The notes: a model not told the origin generated them from the letters alone. Numbered from the stretch's first letter, positions 38,632 through 48,030 are shown. The stretch is DNA of 64,000 nucleotides from Streptomyces sp. NRRL B-3428 (GCA_000721375.1 JOGW01000011.1:244376-308375), one strand, 5' to 3'. Numbers and translations: made by a program.

Positions 38632-38681
38632 TACCGGCGCGGTTCAGACGATCGCACCGGCTTCGGAGGTGCAATCAGCCC

Positions 38682-39308
38682 ATGTGGTACGCCCAGAACC
38701 CCGGCCGACGTACGAAGCAGCTGCTCGGCGACGGCGCCGTCGTCGTCTGGACCCTGCTGTGGGCCGCCCTCGCGCTCATCGCCTACCGGCTCGTCCAGCT
38801 GCTCTCCGGTCCCGCCGACGACGTCGAAACCGCCGGCCGCCGCTTCAGCTCCGGGCTGACCAACGCCGGCAGCACCGCCTCCAAGGTCCCGTTCGTGGGC
38901 GGCAAGCTCGACGAGGCGCTGCGCAATGTCGCGGGCGCGGGCGACAAGCTCGCGGACGCCGGCGACAACGGCGGCACCGCCGTGGACGCGCTCGCGACCG
39001 TCGGTTCCATCGCCTTGTTCGTGCTGCCCGTCGGCCTGGTCCTCGCGCTCTGGCTGCCGCGCCGGCTTCGCTGGTCGCGCCAGGCGGTCGCCGCCCAGGA
39101 GCTGGCCGCATCCGACGACGGCCGCGAACTCCTCGCCCTGCGCGCCCTGCTGCGCCCCCTGGACCAGGTCTCCGAACTGGCCCGCACCGCCGACCTCCCC
39201 GACGCCACCCCGGGCAGCCTCGCCGAGGGCTGGCGGGGCGGCGATCCGCAGACGCTGGACGTCCTGGCCGAGGCGGAGCTCGAACGCCTCGGCCTGCGGA
39301 CCGCGTGA
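38682..39308 (+). CDS. Unknown membrane protein with two membrane spans
   Basis: The 208-residue protein starts at ATG 38682 with GGAGGT at 38665-38670. It has a hydrophobic span at about 17-40 (GDGAVVVWTLLWAALALIAYRLVQLL), an extracytoplasmic glycine/alanine/aspartate segment with heptad-like GDKLADAGD repeats, and a second span at about 106-126 (ALATVGSIALFVLPVGLVLALWL). A basic RRLRWSR stop-transfer and a helical cytoplasmic end follow. No family is recognised. Its TGA stop is in the same frame as the response regulator start seven bases later, so the two genes are separated by one stop codon and two codons. Confidence 0.75.
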   Translation: MWYAQNPGRRTKQLLGDGAVVVWTLLWAALALIAYRLVQLLSGPADDVETAGRRFSSGLTNAGSTASKVPFVGGKLDEALRNVAGAGDKLADAGDNGGTAVDALATVGSIALFVLPVGLVLALWLPRRLRWSRQAVAAQELAASDDGRELLALRALLRPLDQVSELARTADLPDATPGSLAEGWRGGDPQTLDVLAEAELERLGLRTA

Positions 39309-39314
39309 CCGACG

Positions 39315-40019
39315 GTGCCGACCGGCCCTTCCCGTCCCCCGCTGGTGCTCCTCGCCGTGCCCGAGGACACCCACGAGATGGTGCGCCAGGTTTTCAAGAC
39401 CCACCCGATCGACACGTTCGCCGTACACGACGGCCGCGCCACACTGCGCGCTCTGTACCGCCACCGTCCCGACGCCCTGGTGCTCAGCCTGCGGCTGCCC
39501 GGTCTGAGCCCCTGGCGCGTACTCGAACGCGTACGGGACATGAGTGAACTGCCGGTCCTGGTGGTGAACTTGACCTACGACGCCGATGACGCGGTCCGCG
39601 CGCTGCAGGCGGGCGCCGACGACTACATCACGCCCTGCACACCGGAACGGGTGCTCATCCCCCTGGTCCAGGCGCGGCTGCGGCGCGGCCGGTCCGCGGC
39701 GGCGCCCGCGGATCTGGTCGAGGACGGCTGGCTCACGGTCGATCTCGCCGCGCGCGAGGCCGTCGCGGACGGGCACTTCCTCGACCTGTCCGCCCTGGAG
39801 TTCGATCTGCTGAAGGCCTTCGCCCTCAACTCGGGACAGGTCCTCACCCGCGAGCTCCTGGTCGACCTGGTCTGGCACGAGCCGGAGGGCGACATCAGCC
39901 GGGTCAAGTACGCGGTGCACCGGCTGCGCGTCAAGATCGCGAGGGCCACGGGAGCGGCGCCGCCGATCCACTCGGTGCGCTCGGTCGGCTACCGGTACAA
40001 GCGGCCCGGGCCCGCATAA
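39315..40019 (+). CDS. OmpR-like regulator with a degenerate receiver domain
   Basis: The 234-residue protein has an N-terminal receiver-like domain (about 9-126) and a C-terminal winged-helix (about 130-232). The latter holds the DLSALEFDLLKAF, GQVLTRELLVDLVW and VHRLRVKI...HSVRSVGYRYK blocks of OmpR/PhoB. The phospho-acceptor aspartate is replaced: RPDALVLSLRLPG puts Ser58 where VLLDLxLPG is expected. The acidic pair at the N-terminus is also absent (LLAVPEDTHEM), and the conserved lysine of TKPF is lost (DDYITPCTPER). It therefore cannot be phosphorylated in the usual way and is probably an orphan, perhaps controlled by dimerisation or a ligand. GTG 39315 is the first start available after the preceding in-frame TGA. 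Confidence 0.88.
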   Translation: MPTGPSRPPLVLLAVPEDTHEMVRQVFKTHPIDTFAVHDGRATLRALYRHRPDALVLSLRLPGLSPWRVLERVRDMSELPVLVVNLTYDADDAVRALQAGADDYITPCTPERVLIPLVQARLRRGRSAAAPADLVEDGWLTVDLAAREAVADGHFLDLSALEFDLLKAFALNSGQVLTRELLVDLVWHEPEGDISRVKYAVHRLRVKIARATGAAPPIHSVRSVGYRYKRPGPA

Positions 40020-40027
40020 CCCACGGC

Positions 40028-40093
40028 CCGGAACCTCATCCCCACGACCTGGCTCCTCATTGCCCGCCGCCCGGAACCTCATCGCTTGCCACC
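40028..40093. repeat. Three degenerate 22-base repeats after the regulator stop codon
   Basis: Units beginning cccggaacctcat (40028), ctggctcctcatt (40050) and ccggaacctcatc (40072) follow the stop at 40019. The 14-base core gcccggaacctcat is perfect in the first and third (40027-40040, 40070-40083). The rest of the 296-base spacer to the next gene shows no ORF. Confidence 0.7.
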
Positions 40094-40315
40094 CCGACGC
40101 TCGTGACCCGCCGTCCGGGCCGATATGCCTACTCGCCCCGGGACTTAGCACCTGCCCAACCAGGACTTTCGGCCTGTCCGTCCAGGCCTTCGTGCCCGCC
40201 GCACCGCTTTTCACAGCGAGGCGCCACCATCGCGCAACCAAGCTGCACTCGACCAGCAACTCCCAAATGCCAATCTCTCGCCCTAATTGGTCAAAAGGAC
40301 GAGAGGAGGTCGGTC

Positions 40316-41359
40316 ATGCAGCTGATTGCCCTGATACCGGCACACAACGAGCAGAACGCCATCGCCGCGGCACTCGCCGGCCTCTACCGGCAGACCCGCC
40401 GCCCCGACCGCATCGTGGTCGTGGCCGACAACTGCACCGATGCCACCGGGCAGATCGCCGAGGCCTGGGGCGCCGAGCTGTTCGTGACCTCGGCCAACAG
40501 CGCCAAGAAGGCGGGCGCGCTCAACCAGGCGCTGGCCGGTCTGCTCCCGTCCCTCACCGAGGACGACGCGGTGCTCGTCACCGACGCCGACTGCTCCCTC
40601 GACCCCGTCTTCCTCGAAGTGGCGCTCGACCATGTCGCCCAGGGGTACGGCGGCGTCGGCGGGGTCTTCCGCGGTGACGAGGGCGGCGGTTTCGTCGGCC
40701 ATCTCCAGCGCAACGAGTACGCCCGCTACGCCCGCGACGTGGCCCGTCTGAACGGCAAGTGCCTGGTCCTGACAGGAACGGCCGCCGTCTTCCCGGTCTC
40801 CGTACTGCGCGAGATATCCCGGGCCCGGCTCACCGGGAAGGTCCCCTCGGGCGACGGACAGGGCGGGGTGTACGACACGACCGTCCTGACCGAGGACAAC
40901 GAACTCACCTTCGCCATCAAGCACTTGGGGTACGAGGTGATATCCCCCGCCGCCTGCACCCTGGTCACCGAGGTCATGCCGAGCTGGCGCGATCTGTGGA
41001 ATCAGCGGCTGCGCTGGAAGCGCGGCGCCGTCGAGAACTGCTTCCAGTACGGCCTCACCCGGATCACCTGGCGCTACTGGGGCCGCCAACTCCTCACGTT
41101 CGCGGGCGTGTTGGTGACCTTCGCCTATCTCGGCACGATCGTGTGGGCCCTGACCCACGACGGTATGCACGTCCAGCCGTTCTGGCTGGCGATCACCGGC
41201 ATCTTCGTCGTCGAGCGTGTGGTGACGGTACGGCTGCGCGGCCGACGCCAGATGCTCGTCTCCGCGTCGATGTACGAGCTGGTCCTCGACTTCTTCCTCC
41301 AGGCCTGCCACGGCAAGGCGTACGCGGACGCCCTGCTGAAGCGTCAGCGCGCCTGGTGA
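40316..41359 (+). CDS. Processive family-2 glycosyltransferase (cellulose/hyaluronan synthase type)
   Basis: The 347-residue enzyme has a GT-A domain with IPAHNEQNAI, ADNCTDAT, DAD (90-92), TED (192-194) and the QRLRW motif (230-234). These D, DxD, TED, QxxRW signatures define processive synthases. Two membrane segments follow (about 255-275 and 283-303), then an LDFFLQACHGKAYADAL tail. It is shorter than BcsA, without a PilZ domain. ATG 40316 has GAGGAGGT five bases upstream; the ctctcg/cgagag inverted repeat (40275-40280, 40300-40305) could partly cover that site. A 54-codon gene follows 32 bases later. Confidence 0.85.
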   Translation: MQLIALIPAHNEQNAIAAALAGLYRQTRRPDRIVVVADNCTDATGQIAEAWGAELFVTSANSAKKAGALNQALAGLLPSLTEDDAVLVTDADCSLDPVFLEVALDHVAQGYGGVGGVFRGDEGGGFVGHLQRNEYARYARDVARLNGKCLVLTGTAAVFPVSVLREISRARLTGKVPSGDGQGGVYDTTVLTEDNELTFAIKHLGYEVISPAACTLVTEVMPSWRDLWNQRLRWKRGAVENCFQYGLTRITWRYWGRQLLTFAGVLVTFAYLGTIVWALTHDGMHVQPFWLAITGIFVVERVVTVRLRGRRQMLVSASMYELVLDFFLQACHGKAYADALLKRQRAW

Positions 41360-41391
41360 CTCAATTCCTTTCCCTCTCCTAGGAGTTCACT

Positions 41392-41556
41392 GTGTACAAC
41401 AACGTCACCTCGGCCGCGGCCACCGGCACGGCCGCTTCCGGCGGCGCGCTCGCCGCCACCGGCGCCTCGGTCCTCTGGCTGGTCCTGGGCGCCTTCGCCC
41501 TGGTCGCGGTCGGTACGGCCATCGCCCGCATCGTTCCGCGCGGCAAGCAGAAGTAG
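41392..41556 (+). CDS. 54-residue membrane peptide with a LAATG sortase-type sorting signal
   Basis: GTG at 41392 has AGGAG at 41381-41385, six bases upstream, so this is well placed for translation, 32 bases after the glycosyltransferase. The peptide starts VYNNVTSAAATG, has LAATG at residues 20-24, a hydrophobic span at 25-45 (ASVLWLVLGAFALVAVGTAIA) and a basic end (RIVPRGKQK). That is the exact layout of a cell-wall sorting signal; LAxTG is the recognition motif of class E sortases used for streptomycete chaplins. There is no N-terminal signal peptide; charge distribution predicts N-outside. Only 23 residues precede the cleavage site. A 24-pair terminator follows. Function unknown; a link to the glycosyltransferase is inferred. 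Confidence 0.75.
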   Translation: MYNNVTSAAATGTAASGGALAATGASVLWLVLGAFALVAVGTAIARIVPRGKQK

Positions 41557-41561
41557 GACCG

Positions 41562-41614
41562 CGTACGAGGAAGGCCCCGCGACCTGTGACAGGTCGCGGG
41601 GCCTTCCTCGTACG
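41562..41614. terminator. Bidirectional terminator between the LAATG peptide and valS
   Basis: A perfect 24-base-pair stem (41562-41585 with 41591-41614) with a five-base loop starts five bases after the peptide stop and ends five bases before the valS stop. It can serve both convergent genes. Confidence 0.92.
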
Positions 41615-41619
41615 GAGAA

Positions 41620-44247
41620 CTACGCGGCGGGCAGCCCGTCCAGCTGACCCTTGATCCGCTCGATGTCCGCCTCTGCCTTGGCGAGGCGGCCGCGGATCTT
41701 GTCGACCACCTGGTCGGGGGCCTTGGCGAGGAACGCCTCGTTGCCGAGCTTGCCGTTCGCCGCCGCGACCTCCTTCTCGGCCGCCGCGAGGTCCTTGGCC
41801 AGACGCTTGCGCTCGGCCTCGACGTCGATCGTGCCCGAGAGGTCGAGGGCGACCGTGGCGCCGGCGACGGGGAGCGTCGCGGTGGCGCTGAAGGCCTCAC
41901 CCTCCGGCTGCAGACGCAGGAGCTGGCGGATGGCCGGCTCGTGCGCGTCGAGACCGGTGCCGGTCAGGTCGAGGCGGGCCGGGACCTTCTGACCGGGCTG
42001 CAGACCCTGGTCCGTACGGAAGCGGCGGACCTCGGTGATCAGCGCCTGGACGGTCTCGATCTCCTTCTCGGCGTCCGCGTCACGGAAGCCGGAGTCCTTC
42101 GGCCACTCAGCGATCACCAGGGACTCACCGCCCGTGAGCGTGGTCCACAGCGTCTCCGTGACGAACGGGACGACCGGGTGAAGCAGCTTCAGCGTGACGT
42201 CGAGGACCTCACCGAGAACGCGCTTGGTGTCCTCGGCCTCCTGGCCGCCCGCCATGAACGTGGTCTTCGTCAGCTCCACGTACCAGTCGAAGACCTCGTC
42301 CCAGGCGAAGTGGTAGAGGGCTTCGCTGAGCTTGGAGAACTGGTAGTCGTCGTAGAGGCCGTCGACCTCGGCCACGACCTCGTTGAGGCGGGAGAGGATC
42401 CACCGGTTCGTCGCCGACAGGCGCTCGGCGGGCGGGAGTTCGCCCTCGATCGTGGCGCCGTTCATGAGGGCGAAGCGGGTGGCGTTCCAGATCTTGTTGG
42501 TGAACTTGCCGGAGGCCTGGACCCAGTCCTCGCCGATCGGGACGTCGATGCCGGGGTTGGCGCCGCGTGCGAGCGTGAACCGCAGTGCGTCGGAGCCGTA
42601 CTTGTCCATCCAGTCCAGCGGATTGACGACGTTGCCGAACGACTTCGACATCTTCTTGCCGTTCTCGTCACGGACCATCCCGTGGAACGCGATGGTGTGG
42701 AACGGGACTTGGCCGTCCATCGCGTAGAGACCGAACATCATCATCCGCGCGACCCAGAAGAACATCAGGTCGTAGCCGGTGACCATGACCGAGTTCGGAT
42801 AGAACTTCGCCAGGTCGGGCGTCTGCTCCGGCCAGCCCATCGTCGAGAACGGCCACAGGCCCGACGAGAACCAGGTGTCCAGGACGTCGGTGTCCTGCTC
42901 CCAGCCCTCACCGGTCGGCGGCTGCTCGTCCGGGCCGACACAGACGGTCTCGCCGTTCGGGCCGTGCCAGACGGGGATGCGGTGGCCCCACCAGAGCTGG
43001 CGCGAGATGCACCAGTCGTTGAGGTTGTCGACCCAGTCGAAGTAGCGCTGCGTCAGGTCGGCGGGGTGGATGTTGACCCGGCCGTCGCGGACCGCGTCAC
43101 CGGCGGCCTTGGCGAGCGGCTCGACCTTGACCCACCACTGCATGGAAAGGCGCGGCTCCAGCGTGGTCTTGCAGCGCGAGCAGTGGCCGACCGAGTGGAC
43201 GTACGGCCGCTTCTCGGCGACGATCCGGCCCTCGGCGCGCAGCGCGGCGACGATCGCCGAGCGGGCCTCGAAGCGGTCCAGGCCCTCGAACGGGCCGTGC
43301 ACGGTGATGATGCCGCGCTCGTCGAGCACCTCGATCGACTCGAGATCGTGGCGCTGGCCGATGGCGAAGTCGTTCGGGTCGTGCGCCGGAGTCACCTTGA
43401 CCGCACCGGTGCCGAACTCCGGGTCCACGTGGGTGTCCGCGACGACCGGGATGGAGCGGTCGGTCAGCGGCAGCTTGATCTGCTTGCCGATGAGGTGCGC
43501 GTACCGCTCGTCGTCCGGGTGGACGGCGACCGCGGTGTCGCCCAGCATCGTCTCGGCGCGGGTCGTGGCGACGACGATGGTCTCATCGCCCTCGCCGTAC
43601 GTCATGGAGACGAGCTCGCCGTCGTCGTCCTGGTAGTCGACCTCGATGTCCGAGATCGCCGTCAGACAGCGCGGGCACCAGTTGATGATCCGCTCGGCGC
43701 GATAGATCAGGCCGTCGTCGTACATCTTCTTGAAGACGGTCTGGACGGCACGGGAGAGACCCTCGTCCATGGTGAAGCGATCGCGGTCCCAGGCGACGCC
43801 GTTGCCGAGGCGGCGCATCTGCCCGGCGATCTGGCCACCGGACTCTTCCTTCCACTGCCAGACGCGCTCGACGAACGCCTCACGGCCGAGGTCGTGACGG
43901 GACTTGCCCTCCTTGGCCAGCTCGCGCTCGACGACGTTCTGCGTCGCGATGCCCGCGTGGTCCATGCCGGGCTGCCACAGCGTCTCGTAGCCCTGCATGC
44001 GCTTGCGGCGCGTGAGGGCGTCGATCAGCGTGTGCTCGAAGGCATGGCCCAGGTGCAGCGAGCCCGTGACGTTCGGCGGCGGGATGACGATCGTGTACGG
44101 GGGCTTCTCGCTCTTGGCGTCAGCGGTGAAGTAACCGCGCTCTACCCAGCGCTCGTACAGCTTCCCCTCTACCTCGGCCGGCGCGTACGTCTTCGGCAGT
44201 TCGGGCTCGGGGATGCTGGCGTGCTGCTGCTGAGTGTTCTCGGTCAC
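41620..44247 (-). CDS. valS: Valyl-tRNA synthetase
   Basis: The 875-residue class I synthetase charges tRNA-Val. The HIGH-type motif is [16 protein letters not shown] and the KMSKS loop is [10 protein letters not shown]. The editing domain (CP1) lies between ([16 protein letters not shown]). The anticodon-binding region follows, and the last ~70 residues are the coiled-coil arm typical of ValRS ([24 protein letters not shown]). GTG 44247 begins [20 protein letters not shown]. No T-box or other leader structure is evident in the short space to the divergent gene. Confidence 0.97.
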   Translation of the reverse strand: MTENTQQQHASIPEPELPKTYAPAEVEGKLYERWVERGYFTADAKSEKPPYTIVIPPPNVTGSLHLGHAFEHTLIDALTRRKRMQGYETLWQPGMDHAGIATQNVVERELAKEGKSRHDLGREAFVERVWQWKEESGGQIAGQMRRLGNGVAWDRDRFTMDEGLSRAVQTVFKKMYDDGLIYRAERIINWCPRCLTAISDIEVDYQDDDGELVSMTYGEGDETIVVATTRAETMLGDTAVAVHPDDERYAHLIGKQIKLPLTDRSIPVVADTHVDPEFGTGAVKVTPAHDPNDFAIGQRHDLESIEVLDERGIITVHGPFEGLDRFEARSAIVAALRAEGRIVAEKRPYVHSVGHCSRCKTTLEPRLSMQWWVKVEPLAKAAGDAVRDGRVNIHPADLTQRYFDWVDNLNDWCISRQLWWGHRIPVWHGPNGETVCVGPDEQPPTGEGWEQDTDVLDTWFSSGLWPFSTMGWPEQTPDLAKFYPNSVMVTGYDLMFFWVARMMMFGLYAMDGQVPFHTIAFHGMVRDENGKKMSKSFGNVVNPLDWMDKYGSDALRFTLARGANPGIDVPIGEDWVQASGKFTNKIWNATRFALMNGATIEGELPPAERLSATNRWILSRLNEVVAEVDGLYDDYQFSKLSEALYHFAWDEVFDWYVELTKTTFMAGGQEAEDTKRVLGEVLDVTLKLLHPVVPFVTETLWTTLTGGESLVIAEWPKDSGFRDADAEKEIETVQALITEVRRFRTDQGLQPGQKVPARLDLTGTGLDAHEPAIRQLLRLQPEGEAFSATATLPVAGATVALDLSGTIDVEAERKRLAKDLAAAEKEVAAANGKLGNEAFLAKAPDQVVDKIRGRLAKAEADIERIKGQLDGLPAA

Positions 44248-44383
44248 GACGACAGTTTAGTGGTGTCACAGCCCCGTCCCGAAACCGGAATTCTCGGTAA
44301 CGGTGTGACCCCGGTCGCCACGCTCCTCACAGGTTTCCGCCAGGATGTTCGGAACGTATAAGCATCTGGAGGGGAAGCACCGC

Positions 44384-45334
44384 ATGAGCTACAACCAGCC
44401 GGGCCCGTACGGCGGCCAGCCGCAGCAACCTTCGCAGCCGGGTCCGTACGGCCAGCAGGGCGGCTACCCGCAGCAGCAGCCGCAGCCCGGCTACGGCTAT
44501 CCGCAGCAGCCCCCGCAGCAGCCGGGCTACGGATATCCGCAGCAGGGTGCTCCGCAGGATGCTTACGGCCAGCAGCAGGGCTACAGCCAGCCCCAGCAGC
44601 CCGGCCCCTACGGCCAGCAGCCGCAGGCCGGCTACGGCCAGGTTCCCCCGCCGCCGCCGGTCGGGGGTGGCGGCAAGAAGGTCGGGATCATAATCGGCGC
44701 GGTCGTCGCTCTCGCGGCGATCGGCGGCGGTGTCTGGTACTTCATGGGCGGGGGCAGCTCGGGGGTCGCGGACGACGGGCCGCACAAGCTGACTACGCCG
44801 GAGACGGTGCTCAGTGAGTACAAGAAGGGCGACAGCAGCAGCGGCGGCATGACCGACTCGGACATGAAGGACGCCGCGAAGTGGGGCGTCACCGACCCCA
44901 AGGATGTCAGCGCCGAGTACGAGGTGAAGAACGAGGAGAACCCGCTCGCCGGGAAGATGCTCCAGTTCGGCGGCGTCTACGGCGAGATCGAGGACCCGGA
45001 GAAGGTCGTCGACAAGGTGCTGGCCGAGGTGGAGAAGGGCATGAAGGAGTCCAGCGGCTCCGACGGCGAGGTCTCCACAGTGGGCGAGCCCACCTCGACC
45101 ACCCGTGACGGTGCCCTCTTCAAGTGCCAGGAGGTCAAGTCGACCAACCCCGAGCCCGCCGCCGGTGAGCCCGCTTCGGTCAACCTGACGTACTGCGTCT
45201 GGGGCGACAAGAGCACGGTGGGCTTCGTCATGCCGATCGACATGGCGAGCATGCTCCTCGGCAAGGGCGGCTCGAAGGACGCCGCGCTCGACATCACGGC
45301 CAAGCTGCGCAAGGAAGTCCGCGTCAAGGCCTGA
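44384..45334 (+). CDS. Pro/Gln/Tyr/Gly-repeat membrane protein, paralogue A
   Basis: The 316-residue protein starts at ATG 44384 after GGAGGGG. Residues 1-90 are a low-complexity cytoplasmic region made of [11 protein letters not shown] and GPYGQQ repeats. A VPPPPPVGGGGKK hinge and one membrane helix follow (about 104-126, VGIIIGAVVALAAIGGGVWYFM). The ~190-residue outer domain has two cysteines (FKCQEV and LTYCVW) that could form a disulfide, and ends ITAKLRKEVRVKA. No enzymatic motif is seen. The next gene encodes the same architecture and nearly the same first 12 and last 10 residues, so the pair arose by tandem duplication. Divergent from valS. Confidence 0.85.
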   Translation: MSYNQPGPYGGQPQQPSQPGPYGQQGGYPQQQPQPGYGYPQQPPQQPGYGYPQQGAPQDAYGQQQGYSQPQQPGPYGQQPQAGYGQVPPPPPVGGGGKKVGIIIGAVVALAAIGGGVWYFMGGGSSGVADDGPHKLTTPETVLSEYKKGDSSSGGMTDSDMKDAAKWGVTDPKDVSAEYEVKNEENPLAGKMLQFGGVYGEIEDPEKVVDKVLAEVEKGMKESSGSDGEVSTVGEPTSTTRDGALFKCQEVKSTNPEPAAGEPASVNLTYCVWGDKSTVGFVMPIDMASMLLGKGGSKDAALDITAKLRKEVRVKA

Positions 45335-45436
45335 CGCGCACGTCGCAGGACACCACCAACGGGGCTTCCGTAACAAGGTTTGCCAAGTCCCCGCTTCGGT
45401 CAGGGTGCTGGAACACCACATGGAGGAAGACACACA

Positions 45437-46450
45437 ATGAGCTACAACCAGCCCGGTCCGTACGGCGGTCAGCAACCGCAGCAGCCCCAGGGCCCTTACG
45501 GTCAGCAGCCACAGCAGCCGGGTCCGTACGGCCAGCAGCCGCAGCAGCCGTACGGTCAGCCGCAGCAGCCCGGTTACGGCTACCCGCAGTCGACGCCGGG
45601 TCAGCCGGCTGCCGGTTACCCGCAGACCACGCCGGGCCAGCCCGCGTACGGTCAACAGCCTTACGGTCAGGACCAGTACGGGCAGCAGCCGCCGTACGGC
45701 GGCGTTCCCCAGCCCCCGCAGGGCGGTGGCGGCGGCAAGAAGGCAGCCGTCATCATCGGCACCGCGGTGCTCGTGGCGGCGCTCGGTGTCGGCGGGTACT
45801 TCGCGTTCGGCCGCGGCGGCGACGACGACAAGGGCGGCGGCGGCAGTTCGAACGTCGCGGGCGAGGGCAAGCTGAAGGACGACGGTCCGCATGTCATCGA
45901 GGCGCCCGATGAGGTGCTCGGCGGCGAGTACAAGCAGCTGCAGATCATGCCGGGCGCACCCAAGCCGAAGCCGGCCGAGCCCACCATCGGTATGCCGAAG
46001 CTGGTCGCGGAGAGCTCCAAGATGGAGAACCCGCTCTCGCTGACGGTGATCTACGCCAACCGCTCGGCCGAGGAGCTGCAGGACAAGTCCAAGGTCGCGG
46101 GCTCGAAGGCGATCACCTTCGTGGGCATGTACGGCAAGCTGGCCGACCCCAAGAAGGCGCTCGACGACGTCTTCACCGACCTGAAGAACGACAAGTCCCA
46201 GGGTCTGACGATGCTCGGTTCGCCGGAGTCCGTCGCACCCGACGGCCTGGACGGCGCACTCATGAAGTGCCAGCAGGCCGAGGCGAAGAACCCGGCGACG
46301 GGTGCGATCGACCGCCAGTACATCTGCATCTGGGCCGACTACAGCACCATCGGTGTGGGCATCCCGGCCAAGGACGGCAAGGGCACGCCGCTGGACTACT
46401 CGGCGGAACTGACCGCCGATCTGCGCAAGGAAGTCCGCGTCGCCGGCTGA
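45437..46450 (+). CDS. Pro/Gln/Tyr/Gly-repeat membrane protein, paralogue B
   Basis: This 337-residue paralogue of the preceding gene starts at ATG 45437 with GGAGGA upstream. The tail [22 protein letters not shown] is longer and more regular ([17 protein letters not shown]). The membrane helix is at about 105-125 ([23 protein letters not shown]). The outer domain again has a cysteine pair ([18 protein letters not shown]) and ends [16 protein letters not shown] repeats at 45440-45680 come from this coding repeat. The 102-base spacer between the paralogues resembles the region upstream of the first, consistent with duplication of a unit with its promoter. Confidence 0.85.
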   Translation: MSYNQPGPYGGQQPQQPQGPYGQQPQQPGPYGQQPQQPYGQPQQPGYGYPQSTPGQPAAGYPQTTPGQPAYGQQPYGQDQYGQQPPYGGVPQPPQGGGGGKKAAVIIGTAVLVAALGVGGYFAFGRGGDDDKGGGGSSNVAGEGKLKDDGPHVIEAPDEVLGGEYKQLQIMPGAPKPKPAEPTIGMPKLVAESSKMENPLSLTVIYANRSAEELQDKSKVAGSKAITFVGMYGKLADPKKALDDVFTDLKNDKSQGLTMLGSPESVAPDGLDGALMKCQQAEAKNPATGAIDRQYICIWADYSTIGVGIPAKDGKGTPLDYSAELTADLRKEVRVAG

Positions 46451-46467
46451 CCTGCGACACGACAGAC

Positions 46468-46507
46468 AGAAGGGCGCCCGGCCAACTCACTGGCCGGGCG
46501 CCCTTCT
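46468..46507. terminator. Terminator between paralogue B and clpX
   Basis: A perfect 17-base-pair stem (46468-46484 with 46491-46507), loop ACTCAC, lies 17 bases past the paralogue stop and 39 past the clpX stop; it can act for both. Confidence 0.9.
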
Positions 46508-46546
46508 TGTACGTATGCGATACGGCGTTTCCGTACGGGCTACGAG

Positions 46547-47830
46547 CTACGCGCTCTTCTCGCGCGGCCCGTCCTGCTTGCCCACGATGCGCGGGACGAG
46601 GGTCGGGTTGACGTTGGAGCGGACCACGTCGGCGGTGATGACCACGCGGGCGACGTCCTTGCGGGACGGCACCTCGTACATCACCGACTGCAGGACCTCT
46701 TCCATGATGGCGCGCAGACCGCGAGCGCCGGTCTGGCGCAGGATGGCCTGGTCGGCGATGGCTTCGAGGGCCTCGCGCTCGAAGTCCAGCTCCACACCGT
46801 CGAGTTCGAAGAGGCGCTGGTACTGCTTGACCAGCGCATTGCGCGGCTCGACGAGGATCTGGAGCAGCGCCTCACGGTCGAGGTTGTGGACGCTGGTGAT
46901 GACGGGGAGTCGGCCGATGAACTCGGGGATCATGCCGAACTTCACCAGGTCCTCGGGCATGACGTCCTCGAACTGGTCCTTCGCCTCGAGCTCGCGCTTG
47001 GAGAGGATCGTGGCGCCGAAGCCGATGCCCTTGGCGCCCGCGCGGCCCTCGATGATCTTCTCCAGACCGGCGAAGGCGCCGCCCACGATGAACAGCACGT
47101 TCGTCGTGTCGATCTGGATGAACTCCTGGTGCGGGTGCTTGCGTCCGCCCTGCGGCGGGACGGAGGCGGTCGTGCCCTCAAGGATCTTGAGGAGCGCCTG
47201 CTGCACGCCTTCACCGGAGACATCGCGGGTGATCGACGGGTTCTCGCTCTTGCGAGCCACCTTGTCGATCTCGTCGATGTAGATGATCCCGGTCTCGGCC
47301 TTCTTGACGTCGTAGTCGGCGGCCTGGATCAGCTTGAGCAGGATGTTCTCGACGTCCTCGCCGACGTACCCGGCCTCGGTGAGGGCCGTGGCGTCCGCGA
47401 TCGCGAACGGCACGTTCAGCATCCGGGCGAGCGTCTGCGCGAGCAGCGTCTTGCCGGAGCCGGTCGGGCCGAGCAGAAGGATGTTGGACTTCGCCAACTC
47501 GATGGCGTCGTCGCGTCCTTGGGGGCTGGACTCACCGGCCTGGACGCGCTTGTAGTGGTTGTAGACCGCGACGGAGAGGGCCTTCTTCGCCGACTCCTGG
47601 CCGACCACGTAACCCTCGAGGAACTCGTAGATCTCGCGGGGCTTGGGCAGTTCCTCCCAGCGCACCTCGCTCGTCTCGGCGAGCTCCTCCTCGATGATCT
47701 CGTTGCAGAGATCGATGCACTCGTCGCAGATGTACACACCGGGTCCTGCGATGAGCTTCTTGACCTGCTTCTGACTCTTTCCGCAGAAAGAACACTTGAG
47801 CAGATCGCCGCCGTCACCGATGCGTGCCAC
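46547..47830 (-). CDS. clpX: ClpX unfoldase subunit of ClpXP
   Basis: The 427-residue AAA+ protein recognises substrates, unfolds them and feeds them to ClpP. It has the N-terminal zinc-binding domain ([10 protein letters not shown] ... [10 protein letters not shown], four cysteines), Walker [11 protein letters not shown], Walker B IIYIDEID, the ClpP-contacting IGF-type loop and the GAR sensor-2 region (TGARGLRAI). GTG 47830 has a GGGGAAG site upstream. Two hairpins separate it from clpP2, so it is probably transcribed on its own. Confidence 0.97.
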   Translation of the reverse strand: MARIGDGGDLLKCSFCGKSQKQVKKLIAGPGVYICDECIDLCNEIIEEELAETSEVRWEELPKPREIYEFLEGYVVGQESAKKALSVAVYNHYKRVQAGESSPQGRDDAIELAKSNILLLGPTGSGKTLLAQTLARMLNVPFAIADATALTEAGYVGEDVENILLKLIQAADYDVKKAETGIIYIDEIDKVARKSENPSITRDVSGEGVQQALLKILEGTTASVPPQGGRKHPHQEFIQIDTTNVLFIVGGAFAGLEKIIEGRAGAKGIGFGATILSKRELEAKDQFEDVMPEDLVKFGMIPEFIGRLPVITSVHNLDREALLQILVEPRNALVKQYQRLFELDGVELDFEREALEAIADQAILRQTGARGLRAIMEEVLQSVMYEVPSRKDVARVVITADVVRSNVNPTLVPRIVGKQDGPREKSA

Positions 47831-47944
47831 GAGGTGCTTCCCCTTCGCCTGGGAGTCGCTCCTGCGAGCGGCTCCTGGTGCCTCTATCCGACGGTACCTT
47901 GCCTGGCCCCCCGTTCGGGCCCCCCTTGGCGCGGTTCGCTAAGG

Positions 47945-47996
47945 GCGTGCACGCCGCAAGTCGGGGCGGATCAGCCACGACTTACGGCGTGCACGC
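47945..47996 (-). terminator. Second hairpin downstream of clpP2
   Basis: Arms 47945-47963 and 47978-47996 pair over 19 positions with one mismatch, which is a G-U pair on the transcribed strand. It is 115 bases before the clpX start and may also overlap the clpX promoter region. Confidence 0.7.
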
Positions 47997-48030
47997 GGCG
48001 CCAGGGGGCGCAAGTAACGCTGTCGTCCGG

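Noticed and set aside
45440..45680. Regular DNA repeats that could look like an array
   Set aside because: They are coding repeats for PQQ/GPYGQQ in frame with paralogue B; there are no unique spacers or CRISPR-type repeat units.
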